From Clostridiaceae bacterium (GTDB lineage: Bacteria; Bacillota; Clostridia; Saccharofermentanales; UBA5734), in the NCBI GenBank assembly GCA_012519875.1, contig JAAYPL010000018.1, positions 1-12,170 of the forward strand: a stretch of DNA of 12,170 bases, written 5' to 3'. A program made the translations under genes and the position numbers. Under the pieces are notes generated by a model. The model was not told the origin of the DNA. It saw nothing but the letters and a program-made list of their open reading frames with translations, and did no database searches. Within the stretch, counting starts at the first letter, position 1; each line of letters begins with the position of its first letter. This document shows positions 1 to 7,149 of this stretch, piece after piece.

Positions 1-265
1 CCTCTTGATTGACCGCAATGGTCAACCGGTCTTCATCGATCTCAATGTTGATATTTTCTTTTTTTATTCCGGGCAGATCAGTTTCCAAAACAAACGAATC
101 TCCTTCATCTCGAATGTCGACCTTCATTTGGCCACTTTGCGAAAAATACGAAGGGAAGACGGAATCATTGAAAAAACTGTTAATTAGCCGGTCAAAATCA
201 AAAATATCACGATTTCTTCCTTGAATCTGATTTCTTCTGCGGTTAAACGGAACTAATTCAAACAT
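1..265 (-). CDS. Hsp20-family small heat-shock protein (N-terminal part, runs off the left edge)
   Basis: Small heat-shock proteins are ATP-independent holdases that bind unfolding cytoplasmic proteins and hand them to DnaK or ClpB. Only the first 88 residues are in the window. The N-terminal arm (residues 1-45) is rich in Phe, Asn and Arg, as in clostridial Hsp18-type proteins. The start of the alpha-crystallin domain follows from about residue 46, with the conserved ETDLPGIKKENI segment at 61-72 and the DEDRLTI strand at 78-84. The ATG at 265 is supported by an AAGGAGGGG ribosome site about 6 bases upstream. The rest of the alpha-crystallin domain and the C-terminal IXI tail lie beyond position 1. 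The gene is divergent from the dinB-like gene and has its own promoter and a CtsR-type operator. The family assignment is firm. The exact symbol (hsp18, ibpA and so on) is not determinable. Confidence 0.93.
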   Translation of the reverse strand, partial: MFELVPFNRRRNQIQGRNRDIFDFDRLINSFFNDSVFPSYFSQSGQMKVDIRDEGDSFVLETDLPGIKKENINIEIDEDRLTIAVNQE

Positions 266-280
266 AAATACCCCTCCTTG

Positions 281-297
281 TTTGACTTTGTCTGACT
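281..297 (-). promoter_or_regulatory. CtsR-type heat-shock operator upstream of hsp20
   Basis: Read on the minus strand this is AGTCAGA-CAA-AGTCAAA, two direct heptads separated by three bases. The known CtsR operator is RGTCAAA-NAN-RGTCAAR. The match is complete except for one base (G for A) in the first heptad. It lies between the predicted transcription start (near 303) and the ribosome site (271-279), where a bound repressor would block transcription. The expected consequence is release of repression on heat or protein stress. The regulator gene is not in this window. Confidence 0.8.
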
Positions 298-309
298 TTC
301 CTAATTATG

Positions 310-338
310 ATTATACTAAACTGCTCTCGTTTTATCAA
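310..338 (-). promoter_or_regulatory. Sigma-A type promoter for hsp20
   Basis: On the minus strand TTGATA (333-338) and TATAAT (310-315) are separated by exactly 17 bases. The -10 is a perfect consensus and the -35 is five of six. The start of transcription should fall near 303, giving a leader of about 38 bases that contains the CtsR operator and the ribosome site. Confidence 0.8.
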
Positions 339-444
339 GGAACTTCGTTTGAAGAGAATGTAAATAAAATATTAATTGTATCGGATCGGTCGCCGGATGG
401 TGTAAAATCCTAAGTAAGTTCCTCCCGGGAAGGATGTAAAACGC

Positions 445-1644
445 GTGTCTTCTGTTATCTTTCTTGTTGATATGAATGCTTTTTTTATTTCCTGCGAGAT
501 GACCCGCAACCGGCATTTGCGCGGCCTGCCGGCGGCCGTAGCCGGAGATCCCGACCGTCGCCTCGGCATTATTCTGGCTGCCAACTATGAGGCACGCGCC
601 TTGGGCGTTCGGACCGCCATGACTGTGCATGAAGCTTTGCGTAAGTGTCCCAAAATAAAGTTGGTTCCTCCCGATCACGATTTCTATCTGGAAAAATCCG
701 AAGAGGTTATGGATCTACTCTACGGATTTTCCTCGATTATTGAGCCGAACAGCATCGACGAAGCCTGGCTGGATATGACCGGCAGCCTGCAGCTCTTTGG
801 TCCACCGTTGATTGCGGCCCGAAGGATCATGCAAGAAATCGAGCAACAACTGGGATTGTGGTGCTCGATCGGAATTTCGGAAAATAAATTTCTGGCTAAA
901 ATGGCATCTTCCATGAAAAAGCCAAAAGGGATCTCCACGTTGTGGATCGATGAAATCCAAGAAAAAATGTGGCCGTTGCCTGTCGATGCCTTGTACGGGG
1001 TGGGGCGAAAAACAGCCGAAAAGCTGACCGCTTATGGTATACGAACCATCGGTGATCTGGCTGCCGTCGACGAAAGCCTGTTGGCAGGATGGTTCGGGAA
1101 AACCGGCCGCTTGCTTTCACGCCATGCCCGCGGTGTTGATCCCGAACCGGTTCTGCCGCAGCAAAGTGACGCGGCAAAATCAATCGGCCGTTCGATAACT
1201 CTGCCGCAAAATTTAAGCCAATTCGCTGAGGCCGAGCCCATTTTGCTTTCACTGGCGGATGCTGTCGGGCGCACCGCCAGAAAAAACAATCGCATAGGCC
1301 GAACCGTTCATGTCGTGATCAAATTTTCCGACTTTACGATAATAACGCGGCAGATGAATATTCTCCCCAGCAACAGCACCCGGCATATTTATCAGGCCGG
1401 TTGCCAGCTTCTTCAGCGCGGTTGGCCGGCCGGTCAGAAAATTCGTCTTCTCGGGATTACCCTTTCCGGCTTTGAAACAGATGGGGGTGATCGTCAGATC
1501 TCGCTGTTTGACAAAATCGACGCGTCCGCTTCAGACAAGCGTCAGGTCGCGGTCGATCAAGCGATGGATCAGATTCGTGACAGGTTCGGCGAAAAGAGCA
1601 TCAAACGAGCCAGACAGATCAATCCCGGAGAAAATGCAGATTAG
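445..1644 (+). CDS. dinB: Y-family DNA polymerase (DNA polymerase IV / DinB-like)
   Basis: This is a translesion polymerase that inserts nucleotides opposite damaged bases with low fidelity. The palm motif VDMNAFF gives metal ligand D9. The motif SIDEAW at 103-108 supplies D105 and E106, so the catalytic carboxylates are intact. ANYEAR and the GV that follows are typical of the fingers. A helix-hairpin-helix (YGVGRKTAEKL, from about 184) and the RHARGVD segment mark thumb and little-finger boundaries. QISLF at 351-355 fits a beta-clamp binding pentapeptide, so processivity-clamp contact is likely kept. Length (399 residues) is normal. The start is GTG at 445, chosen because AAGGA (430-434) is upstream and the only nearby ATG (434) is followed at once by a stop. 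It may head a short operon with the two downstream genes. I saw no convincing LexA box. Pol IV versus a YqjW/UvrX-type paralogue cannot be settled by eye. Confidence 0.93.
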   Translation: MSSVIFLVDMNAFFISCEMTRNRHLRGLPAAVAGDPDRRLGIILAANYEARALGVRTAMTVHEALRKCPKIKLVPPDHDFYLEKSEEVMDLLYGFSSIIEPNSIDEAWLDMTGSLQLFGPPLIAARRIMQEIEQQLGLWCSIGISENKFLAKMASSMKKPKGISTLWIDEIQEKMWPLPVDALYGVGRKTAEKLTAYGIRTIGDLAAVDESLLAGWFGKTGRLLSRHARGVDPEPVLPQQSDAAKSIGRSITLPQNLSQFAEAEPILLSLADAVGRTARKNNRIGRTVHVVIKFSDFTIITRQMNILPSNSTRHIYQAGCQLLQRGWPAGQKIRLLGITLSGFETDGGDRQISLFDKIDASASDKRQVAVDQAMDQIRDRFGEKSIKRARQINPGENAD

Positions 1645-1668
1645 CTGGGAAAATCGGGGGGTTAACAT

Positions 1669-2424
1669 ATGAATTTCAATCACAAGCCAACACCAAGCAA
1701 CCGGTCAGGCAACAGAACGATCGGCAAGCTGTTCTGGGGATTGCTGATTATTGGCACAGCTGTTCTTTTGCTTTTAAACGCCATTTTCCCGGATGGGAAG
1801 TTGCCGATCATAAAAATTATCGGCAGTGTGTTGTTGCTGGCCATTGCCGTTGCCAGTCTGACCCGATTCCGGTTTATCTTCTTTTTCCTGCCATTGGCTA
1901 TCGTTGCGCTGATCTGGCGAACCAACCCCTTGCTTTACTTTTTACGGACTGTGGATCCCTGGCTGTTGTTGCTGGTCGCCCTTCTGCTGGGCATCGGATT
2001 GTCCCTTATCTTCCACCGCAAATCATATGTCCATGTTAATATCGGCGGCAAAGACGGAGCCGTTGCGTCCGAAGATGCGGCCAGCCGCGATGAAGTTGTC
2101 AATATCGATGTCAATTTCGGTGAACATATTAAACATGTCTATGCCGAGAATCTGCGTGATGTTCAAATAAAAAGCCATTTCGCCTCGGCTAAGATTTATC
2201 TGAATTCTTGTACGGCCGGTCCGGAAGGTGTGACAATCAACATCAATTGCAGTTTTTCCGATCTGGCTCTCGATGTTCCCCGCACCTGGGCAATCGATAA
2301 CCGGATCTCGACCTTTGCCGGCGAGATAAGACAAAGCTCGCCTCCCATGGAGCCGGTCGACAAAGCCCCGGTCAAGCTGACCGGTAGTGTCAATTTTGCC
2401 CAACTAAAAATAAACTTTATTTGA
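1669..2424 (+). CDS. LiaF-like four-TM membrane protein with C-terminal beta domain
   Basis: The protein has four hydrophobic segments in the first half (about 21-39, 47-64, 68-83, 97-115), then a soluble second half (143-251) of alternating hydrophobic strands. Examples are INIDV-type repeats, AKIYLNS, the DLALDVPR segment and the closing GSVNFAQLKINF. This is the layout of LiaF/YvqF-type proteins: an N-terminal LiaI-LiaF-like transmembrane domain and a C-terminal DUF2154-like beta domain. LiaF in Bacillus restrains the LiaRS cell-envelope stress system, but no two-component genes are adjacent here, so that role is not shown. A GGGGGG ribosome site lies 8 bases before the ATG. It follows dinB by 24 bases and precedes galK by 15, so it is probably co-transcribed. 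The family resemblance is good and the function is open. Confidence 0.72.
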   Translation: MNFNHKPTPSNRSGNRTIGKLFWGLLIIGTAVLLLLNAIFPDGKLPIIKIIGSVLLLAIAVASLTRFRFIFFFLPLAIVALIWRTNPLLYFLRTVDPWLLLLVALLLGIGLSLIFHRKSYVHVNIGGKDGAVASEDAASRDEVVNIDVNFGEHIKHVYAENLRDVQIKSHFASAKIYLNSCTAGPEGVTININCSFSDLALDVPRTWAIDNRISTFAGEIRQSSPPMEPVDKAPVKLTGSVNFAQLKINFI

Positions 2425-2439
2425 AGGAGCCCGCTGATC

Positions 2440-3732
2440 ATGTACAAGGCCGATCATCTCAAACACTTAATCCTGAACGGTTCCTTCGATGGTGATTTCA
2501 TATACCTTTACCAAGAGGAGCCGGAAAAGCAAAAAACGCGCTATTGCGCTGAAATCGATCGCTTTGTTGCGCTGTTTGGGCCGAATCGCGATCTTTTTCT
2601 GTTTTCCGCCCCGGGAAGAAGCGAATTAAGTGGTAATCATACCGATCACCAGCATGGCCGGGTCCTGGCTGCAACTGTCACCTTGGATACCATCGCTGTG
2701 GTCTCCCCGCGGCCGGATACCCTTGTCCGGATTCATTCCCAAGGTTTCCATCCTTTCTCCTCGGATCTCGCAGATTTGAACAAGATCGAAGCGGAGATCG
2801 GCACTTCAGCCGCATTGGTGCGCGGCATTGCCGCGGATCTGACCCGCCTCGGATATGCAATCTGTGGTTTTGACGCCTGCATAACATCCTCGATCCCGGC
2901 AGGCTCCGGGCTCTCATCATCGGCGGCTTTCGAGACGCTGATCGGCACAATCTGGAACCACCTGTGTAACCAAGCTCGGATCCCTCCTTTGCAAATTGCT
3001 CAAACCGGCTGGTTTGCGGAGAATGTTTACTTTGGCAAACCTTGTGGCTTGATGGATCAAACCGCTTCTGCCGTCGGCAACATTGTGACCATGGATTTTG
3101 CTGATCCGGACCGGCCGTTTGTAGAACAAATCAATTGTAATTTCTCGGTAATGGGCTATACGCTTTATGTAGTTGATGCCGGTAGAAGCCACGCCGATCT
3201 GACCGATGAGTATGCCGCTATCCCACGGGAAATGGGCGAAGTTGCCGCATATTTTGGCAAAAAAGTGCTTCGTGATGTTGATCCCCAATTATTCCAAGTC
3301 TCGTTGCCTGCGCTGCGAGAGAAGGTTTCGGACCGAGCCATTTTGCGAGCCATGCATTTCTTTGCCGAAAACCAACGAGTCGGCTTGCAAACCGACGCTC
3401 TGCGACAGCAGGACATCACGGAATATTTGATTTTAATGCAGGCTTCCGGTGATTCCTCGGCCATGAAGCTGCAGAACATTTACCCGCTTGATAATATTCT
3501 TGATCGCAGCATCCCTTTGGCCTTGGCGATCTGCCGGCAACACCTAGTCGGTCGTGGCGCCTGGCGGGTCCACGGCGGCGGGTTCGCCGGAACGGTTCAG
3601 GCTTTGGTACCGAATGACTTGACATGCCGATTTGAATCAGCAATTGAGGCGGTTTTTGGCCAAGGAAGTTGTATTCGTCTGGTTGTCCGGCCGGCAGGCG
3701 GAGTTATTCTAAAAGCAGATTCCGAGGAATAG
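2440..3732 (+). CDS. galK: Galactokinase-family GHMP sugar kinase
   Basis: Galactokinase phosphorylates alpha-D-galactose at C1 with ATP, the first committed step of the Leloir pathway in the cytoplasm. All three GHMP landmarks are visible. The sugar-binding signature is at 58-73 (PGRSELSGNHTDHQHG), with R60, H67 and D69. The glycine/serine-rich ATP loop is at 150-163 (SSIPAGSGLSSSAA), and the C-terminal HGGGFAGT is at 378-385. GLMDQ places the likely catalytic Asp at 206. Two points differ from the classical enzyme: the usual Glu before HTD is Asn (N66), and the protein is about 40 residues longer at the N-terminus (430 against roughly 390). The start is supported by GAAGGAG overlapping the stop of the upstream gene. 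No galT or galE is in the window. Another GHMP sugar kinase specificity is possible, but galactokinase is the best family call. Confidence 0.88.
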   Translation: MYKADHLKHLILNGSFDGDFIYLYQEEPEKQKTRYCAEIDRFVALFGPNRDLFLFSAPGRSELSGNHTDHQHGRVLAATVTLDTIAVVSPRPDTLVRIHSQGFHPFSSDLADLNKIEAEIGTSAALVRGIAADLTRLGYAICGFDACITSSIPAGSGLSSSAAFETLIGTIWNHLCNQARIPPLQIAQTGWFAENVYFGKPCGLMDQTASAVGNIVTMDFADPDRPFVEQINCNFSVMGYTLYVVDAGRSHADLTDEYAAIPREMGEVAAYFGKKVLRDVDPQLFQVSLPALREKVSDRAILRAMHFFAENQRVGLQTDALRQQDITEYLILMQASGDSSAMKLQNIYPLDNILDRSIPLALAICRQHLVGRGAWRVHGGGFAGTVQALVPNDLTCRFESAIEAVFGQGSCIRLVVRPAGGVILKADSEE

Positions 3733-3757
3733 AAATAAATCGGTTTTGTTATATAAT
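3730..3757 (+). promoter_or_regulatory. Probable promoter of malQ
   Basis: A perfect TATAAT sits at 3752-3757, 38 bases upstream of the malQ start. A four-of-six -35 (TAGAAA, 3730-3735, 16-base spacer) overlaps the galK stop codon. The weak -35 suggests that either an activator or a low basal rate applies. It could let malQ be expressed apart from the dinB-galK group. Confidence 0.5.
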
Positions 3758-3770
3758 GATCCTGATCATT
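3755..3770. promoter_or_regulatory. Perfect palindrome over the malQ -10/start site (candidate operator)
   Basis: AATGATC-CT-GATCATT is a perfect inverted repeat with 7-base arms and a 2-base centre. It overlaps the end of the TATAAT box and the expected transcription start. Position and symmetry fit a dimeric repressor site. No U-tract of terminator quality follows directly, and the stem is AT-rich, so an operator is more likely than a terminator. The regulator is unknown. Confidence 0.4.
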
Positions 3771-3795
3771 TAATTTTATTTTGGGGGGAAATGTT

Positions 3796-5286
3796 TTGCG
3801 AAGAAGCGGAATCTTATTACCCATCAGCAGTCTGCCCTCGCCTTATGGAATCGGTACAATCGGTCGGACGGCATTTCAATTTGTTGATTTTCTTGCGGCA
3901 GCAGGCCAAACATTATGGCAGATCCTGCCTCTCGGCCCGACAGGCTTTGGTGACAGCCCTTACCAAAGTTTTTCCACTTTTGCCGGAAACCCTTCTTTGA
4001 TCGATTTGGACAACCTGGTTGAGCTGGGACTGTTGACAAAAGATGAAATAGAATCTTTTGCCTGGGGCGGACTACCCATAAGCATCGATTACGGCCTGAT
4101 CTTCGCCAATCGAGCCCCGGTTCTGCGACTGGCCACCAGTCGTTTGGATCCGCAATCCGGCTCCTTTCGGCAGTTTGAAGCCGAATCGGCCCATTGGCTG
4201 GATGACTATGCGTTTTTTATGGCGATTAAAAACAGCCTGGATATGACCGCCCTTGCACAGTGGCCGTTGCCATTGCGCAGGCGCGACCAAAAGGAACTGC
4301 ACCAAGCACGTCAGCAACTGGAAGAGGAAATCCTTTTCTGGAAACAAGTTCAATTCCTGTTTTTTCTGCAGTGGCGAGCACTGCGTGATTACGCCAAAAA
4401 AAATCAGATTCGCATCGTTGGTGACCTGCCGATTTACGTGTCGCCGGATTCCGCAGATTTATGGGCGGCGCCGTCCTTGTTTCAGGTGGATGCCGATTTG
4501 AATCTGATTGATGTTGCCGGTTGCCCGCCGGATTGCTTTTCTCCCCTCGGCCAGCTCTGGGGTAATCCTCTCTATGATTGGCCGAAGCACAAGGACGAAG
4601 ATTTCAATTGGTGGGTCCAACGGTTGCAGCACGCCGGTCAAATCTATGACCTTCTTCGAGTCGACCATTTCCGGGGTTTTGAAAGCTATTATGCCATTCC
4701 GGCCGATCACACAACCGCCGAATTCGGTGTCTGGCGGCAGGGGCCGGGACTGCCGTTCATCGAGACAATCAAAGAGCGGCTGCCAAACCTGGAAATCATC
4801 GCCGAAGACCTTGGCGTGATTACGCCGGAGGTCCGTCAGATCCTCGATGCAAGCGGCTTTCCCGGAATGCGGGTCCTCCAGTTTGCCTTCGACTCCAGGG
4901 AAGGAAGTGAATATCTGCCATATAAGTATCCTTTTAATACCGTGGTCTACACCGGAACTCACGACAATACAACCACCGAGGATTGGCAGTACAGTTCACC
5001 GGCTTCGGCTGTTCAATTTGCCCGAGAGTATATGGACACGGATGATCCGAATGAATTAACCTGGCGTTTTATCCGGGCCGCAATGTCCTCCTCGGCCGAT
5101 ACCTGTATCGTACCGATGCAGGATTTCCTCCGGCTGGGGGCAGAGGCTCGTCTCAATACCCCGGGGACTCGCCAAGGCAATTGGCGCTGGCGGGTCGACG
5201 GCAAAATGTTGACAGACGATCTGGCCGAGCAAATACGACAAACAACCGAACTTTACGGTCGTCGGAGAATGGATATCCGGAGTTAA
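3796..5286 (+). CDS. malQ: 4-alpha-glucanotransferase (amylomaltase), GH77
   Basis: MalQ transfers alpha-1,4-glucan segments between maltodextrins, releasing glucose and making longer chains for phosphorylase. From the chosen start the protein has 496 residues, the usual bacterial size. The N-terminus RRSGILLPISSLPSPYGIG is typical. GH77 landmarks appear in order: LGPTGFGDSPYQ, GDLPIYV (209-215), RVDHFRG with nucleophile D290, IIAEDLG with acid/base E337, THDN with D390, and the NTPGT and NWRWR segments near 454-466. TTG at 3796 is chosen because GGGGGG (3783-3788) is 7 bases upstream and this start matches family N-termini. The in-frame TTG at 3781 overlaps the ribosome site, and the ATG at 3791 is out of frame. 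It follows galK with a promoter between. No glycogen phosphorylase or maltose transporter is present in the window. Confidence 0.96.
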   Translation: MRRSGILLPISSLPSPYGIGTIGRTAFQFVDFLAAAGQTLWQILPLGPTGFGDSPYQSFSTFAGNPSLIDLDNLVELGLLTKDEIESFAWGGLPISIDYGLIFANRAPVLRLATSRLDPQSGSFRQFEAESAHWLDDYAFFMAIKNSLDMTALAQWPLPLRRRDQKELHQARQQLEEEILFWKQVQFLFFLQWRALRDYAKKNQIRIVGDLPIYVSPDSADLWAAPSLFQVDADLNLIDVAGCPPDCFSPLGQLWGNPLYDWPKHKDEDFNWWVQRLQHAGQIYDLLRVDHFRGFESYYAIPADHTTAEFGVWRQGPGLPFIETIKERLPNLEIIAEDLGVITPEVRQILDASGFPGMRVLQFAFDSREGSEYLPYKYPFNTVVYTGTHDNTTTEDWQYSSPASAVQFAREYMDTDDPNELTWRFIRAAMSSSADTCIVPMQDFLRLGAEARLNTPGTRQGNWRWRVDGKMLTDDLAEQIRQTTELYGRRRMDIRS

Positions 5287-5348
5287 ATGCAAAAGCAGCA
5301 GGGATATCGCTCAGCCTTGTCTACCTATCGGCCTTCACAGGTTGTAAG

Positions 5349-5357
5349 TGGTATAAT
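5349..5357 (+). promoter_or_regulatory. Extended -10 promoter for the SulP gene
   Basis: TGGTATAAT is a perfect extended -10 (TGn plus TATAAT at 5352-5357). No good -35 lies 16-18 bases upstream (CGGCCT at the 17-base spacing), which is common for extended -10 promoters. It is 53 bases before the assigned start, with AAAGGAG at 5392-5398 between. The rest of the malQ-SulP gap (5287-5348) shows no clear terminator. Confidence 0.55.
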
Positions 5358-5409
5358 AAACGCCTAGCCCCTTCCAATAACATGTTTTTGCAAAGGAGCG
5401 GTCAATGCC

Positions 5410-7071
5410 TTGGCAAGCAGATTTTTGAATAATTTGAAGTCAGAGTTTCGCCATTATAACTTACAATCCTTTTTCAAAGACCTTCTGGCCGGTCTGACCG
5501 TTGCCGCCGTTGCTCTGCCTTTGGCGCTGGCCTTTGACGTCAGCAGTGGAGCCGATGCGGCGGCCGGCCTGATCACGGCGATCATCGCCGGGATTTTTAT
5601 CAGTGCTTTATCCGGGGCATCTTTTCAAATATCCGGCCCGACAGGAGCAATGGCGGCAATTCTGATCTCGATCATCAGCCGTTACCGAATGGAAGGTGTC
5701 TTCCTGGTTACTCTGCTGGCCGGTTTTTTTCTTTTATTAGCCGGCTTGTTAAAGATTGGAAAAATCATCCGTTTCATTCCTCGCCCGGTTATTACCGGTT
5801 TTACGTCGGGAATTGCTCTGGTTATCGCTTTAGGACAGATCGATTCCTTTTTCGGCGTAAAATCGGAGGGCGAGAATATTCTCCAGCGATTGTTATCCTA
5901 TGCCAGGCTGGGGTTTCCTATCCAATGGCAGGTCCTGCTCATCGCTGCCTTCGTAATCCTGGTTATGATCCTCTGGCCCAAAAAGCTCAACAGTATTATT
6001 CCCTCGTCATTGGCGGGCCTGATTCTGGCAACATTGGTCAGTATTATTTTAAAACTCGATATACCCACCATCGGAGCCATTCCCAAAACTCTTTTCCCGG
6101 AAGTTCGCCTGCGATTGGATTGGAACCTGATCAAGATTTTACCGAACTTCGTCTCACCGGCTTTATCAATCGCCGCTTTGGGCATGGTCGAAAGTCTTCT
6201 GTGTGGTTCGAGCGCCTTGCGCATGAAGCCGGGCAGCACATTTGATGCTGACCAGGAACTTATCGCTCAGGGTCTGGGCAACATGATTATTCCGTTTTTT
6301 GGCGGTATTCCGGCGACGGCCGCCATTGCCCGCACCAGCGTCGCCATTAAATCAGGAAACCAAACCCGTTTGACCGGCGTCTTTCACGCCGTCATTTTAC
6401 TGGCCTCGATGTTTCTGCTTGGTCCGATCATCGCTCAGGTTCCTTATGCCGCCTTGGCAGGGGTGCTGATGGTGACGGCTTGGCGCATGAATGAATGGCC
6501 GGCCATTAAAAATATGTTTGGCAAACGTCAAATCAGTGCCATTTTAAAGTATCTGGTTACGCTGGCGGCAACGGTTGTCTTTGACCTGACCATTGCCATT
6601 GTCATTGGTGTCGCCTTCGCCGCATTGATTTTTATTGCCAATTCGGCAAAACTGGATGTTTCCTCTTCTCGGGTTAAGAACGAATTGTTGTACACATCCG
6701 GGGGCGATGTTGAGGCACATCACAGCAATGCTACGGTTATCTACATCGGCGGTCCGATATTTTTTGGAAATGCCGAGCGGCTGTCCGAACAAGTTTACAA
6801 GGAACTTACCGATTCTGAGATCGTCATTTTTTCCATGCGAGGTGTACCGACGATTGACATCACCGGTACCGAAGTTCTGCTCGACTTGGTCAAAACCTGT
6901 CAGAAACGAGGCCTGATCGTCATATTCAGCGAGCTGAGCCAGGCGGCTCGCCTGCGGCTCGATTCCGCAGGGCTTGCCGATCTGATCGGCAAAGACTGCT
7001 ACTTTCCCAGTGTCGACCGTGCCTTGTTGACTATAACCGAGGACAGCCGGTTCCGGGAGCAGGAACGATAA
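5410..7071 (+). CDS. SulP-family inorganic anion transporter with STAS domain
   Basis: SulP (SLC26-type) proteins move sulfate, bicarbonate or other anions across the cytoplasmic membrane, often with H+ or Na+. Residues about 20-415 are strongly hydrophobic, with the conserved LAGLTVAAVALPLALAF entry helix, FQISGPTGAMAA (72-83), and the PFFGGIPATAAIARTS segment followed by SGNQTRLTG. Residues about 440-545 form a cytoplasmic STAS domain, with the IDITGTEVL segment matching the conserved helix start. Length (553) is normal. The TTG at 5410 is 11 bases from AAAGGAG. An ATG at 5405 is better spaced but out of frame and stops after seven codons. The actual start may be this TTG or TTG 5425. Its own promoter precedes it, and it converges with the kinase gene at 7150. 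Substrate is not determinable from sequence: sulfate and bicarbonate are both possible. Confidence 0.92.
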   Translation: MASRFLNNLKSEFRHYNLQSFFKDLLAGLTVAAVALPLALAFDVSSGADAAAGLITAIIAGIFISALSGASFQISGPTGAMAAILISIISRYRMEGVFLVTLLAGFFLLLAGLLKIGKIIRFIPRPVITGFTSGIALVIALGQIDSFFGVKSEGENILQRLLSYARLGFPIQWQVLLIAAFVILVMILWPKKLNSIIPSSLAGLILATLVSIILKLDIPTIGAIPKTLFPEVRLRLDWNLIKILPNFVSPALSIAALGMVESLLCGSSALRMKPGSTFDADQELIAQGLGNMIIPFFGGIPATAAIARTSVAIKSGNQTRLTGVFHAVILLASMFLLGPIIAQVPYAALAGVLMVTAWRMNEWPAIKNMFGKRQISAILKYLVTLAATVVFDLTIAIVIGVAFAALIFIANSAKLDVSSSRVKNELLYTSGGDVEAHHSNATVIYIGGPIFFGNAERLSEQVYKELTDSEIVIFSMRGVPTIDITGTEVLLDLVKTCQKRGLIVIFSELSQAARLRLDSAGLADLIGKDCYFPSVDRALLTITEDSRFREQER

Positions 7072-7094
7072 TAAACGGGTCACGGTTTCTTTTC

Positions 7095-7126
7095 CGGCCC
7101 GAATCGGGTTGCACACGATGTTGTTT
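7095..7126. terminator. Weak hairpin plus T-tract in the convergent gap
   Basis: CGGCCCG (7095-7101) and CGGGTTG (7105-7111) can form a 7-pair stem with two G-U pairs and a 3-base loop. A run of five T's begins about 12 bases later. This is the only terminator-like structure between the converging SulP and kinase genes (7072-7149). The T-tract is too distant for a classic intrinsic terminator, so this is tentative. Confidence 0.25.
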
Positions 7127-7149
7127 TTATTAACTCATGTCAACCATTA

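Noticed and set aside
340..350. LexA-like GAAC...GTTT upstream of dinB
   Set aside because: The half-sites are 3 bases apart instead of the 4 in GAAC-N4-GTTC and the second half is imperfect. It also lies at the hsp20 -35 rather than next to a dinB promoter.
349..408. Possible dinB promoters (TTGAAG at 349-354 with ATTAAT; TAAAAT at 403-408)
   Set aside because: The first pair has a poor -10 and the second has no -35 at a proper distance, so I could not support a particular one.
434..450. Catabolite-response-element-like ATGTAAAACGCGTGTCT over the dinB start
   Set aside because: One extra base breaks the cre spacing (TGNAANCG), and it overlaps the ribosome-site-to-start region of a repair gene.
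4459..4962. 167-codon antisense ORF inside malQ
   Set aside because: It lies wholly within a clear GH77 gene with all catalytic motifs, has no family likeness and no ribosome site; it is a shadow.
6544..7116. 190-codon antisense ORF over the SulP STAS region
   Set aside because: It is opposite a well-supported domain, with low-complexity polar content and no recognisable motif.
7137..7146. TTGACA on the minus strand in the convergent gap
   Set aside because: No -10 lies 16-18 bases downstream, and it points into the end of the SulP gene.
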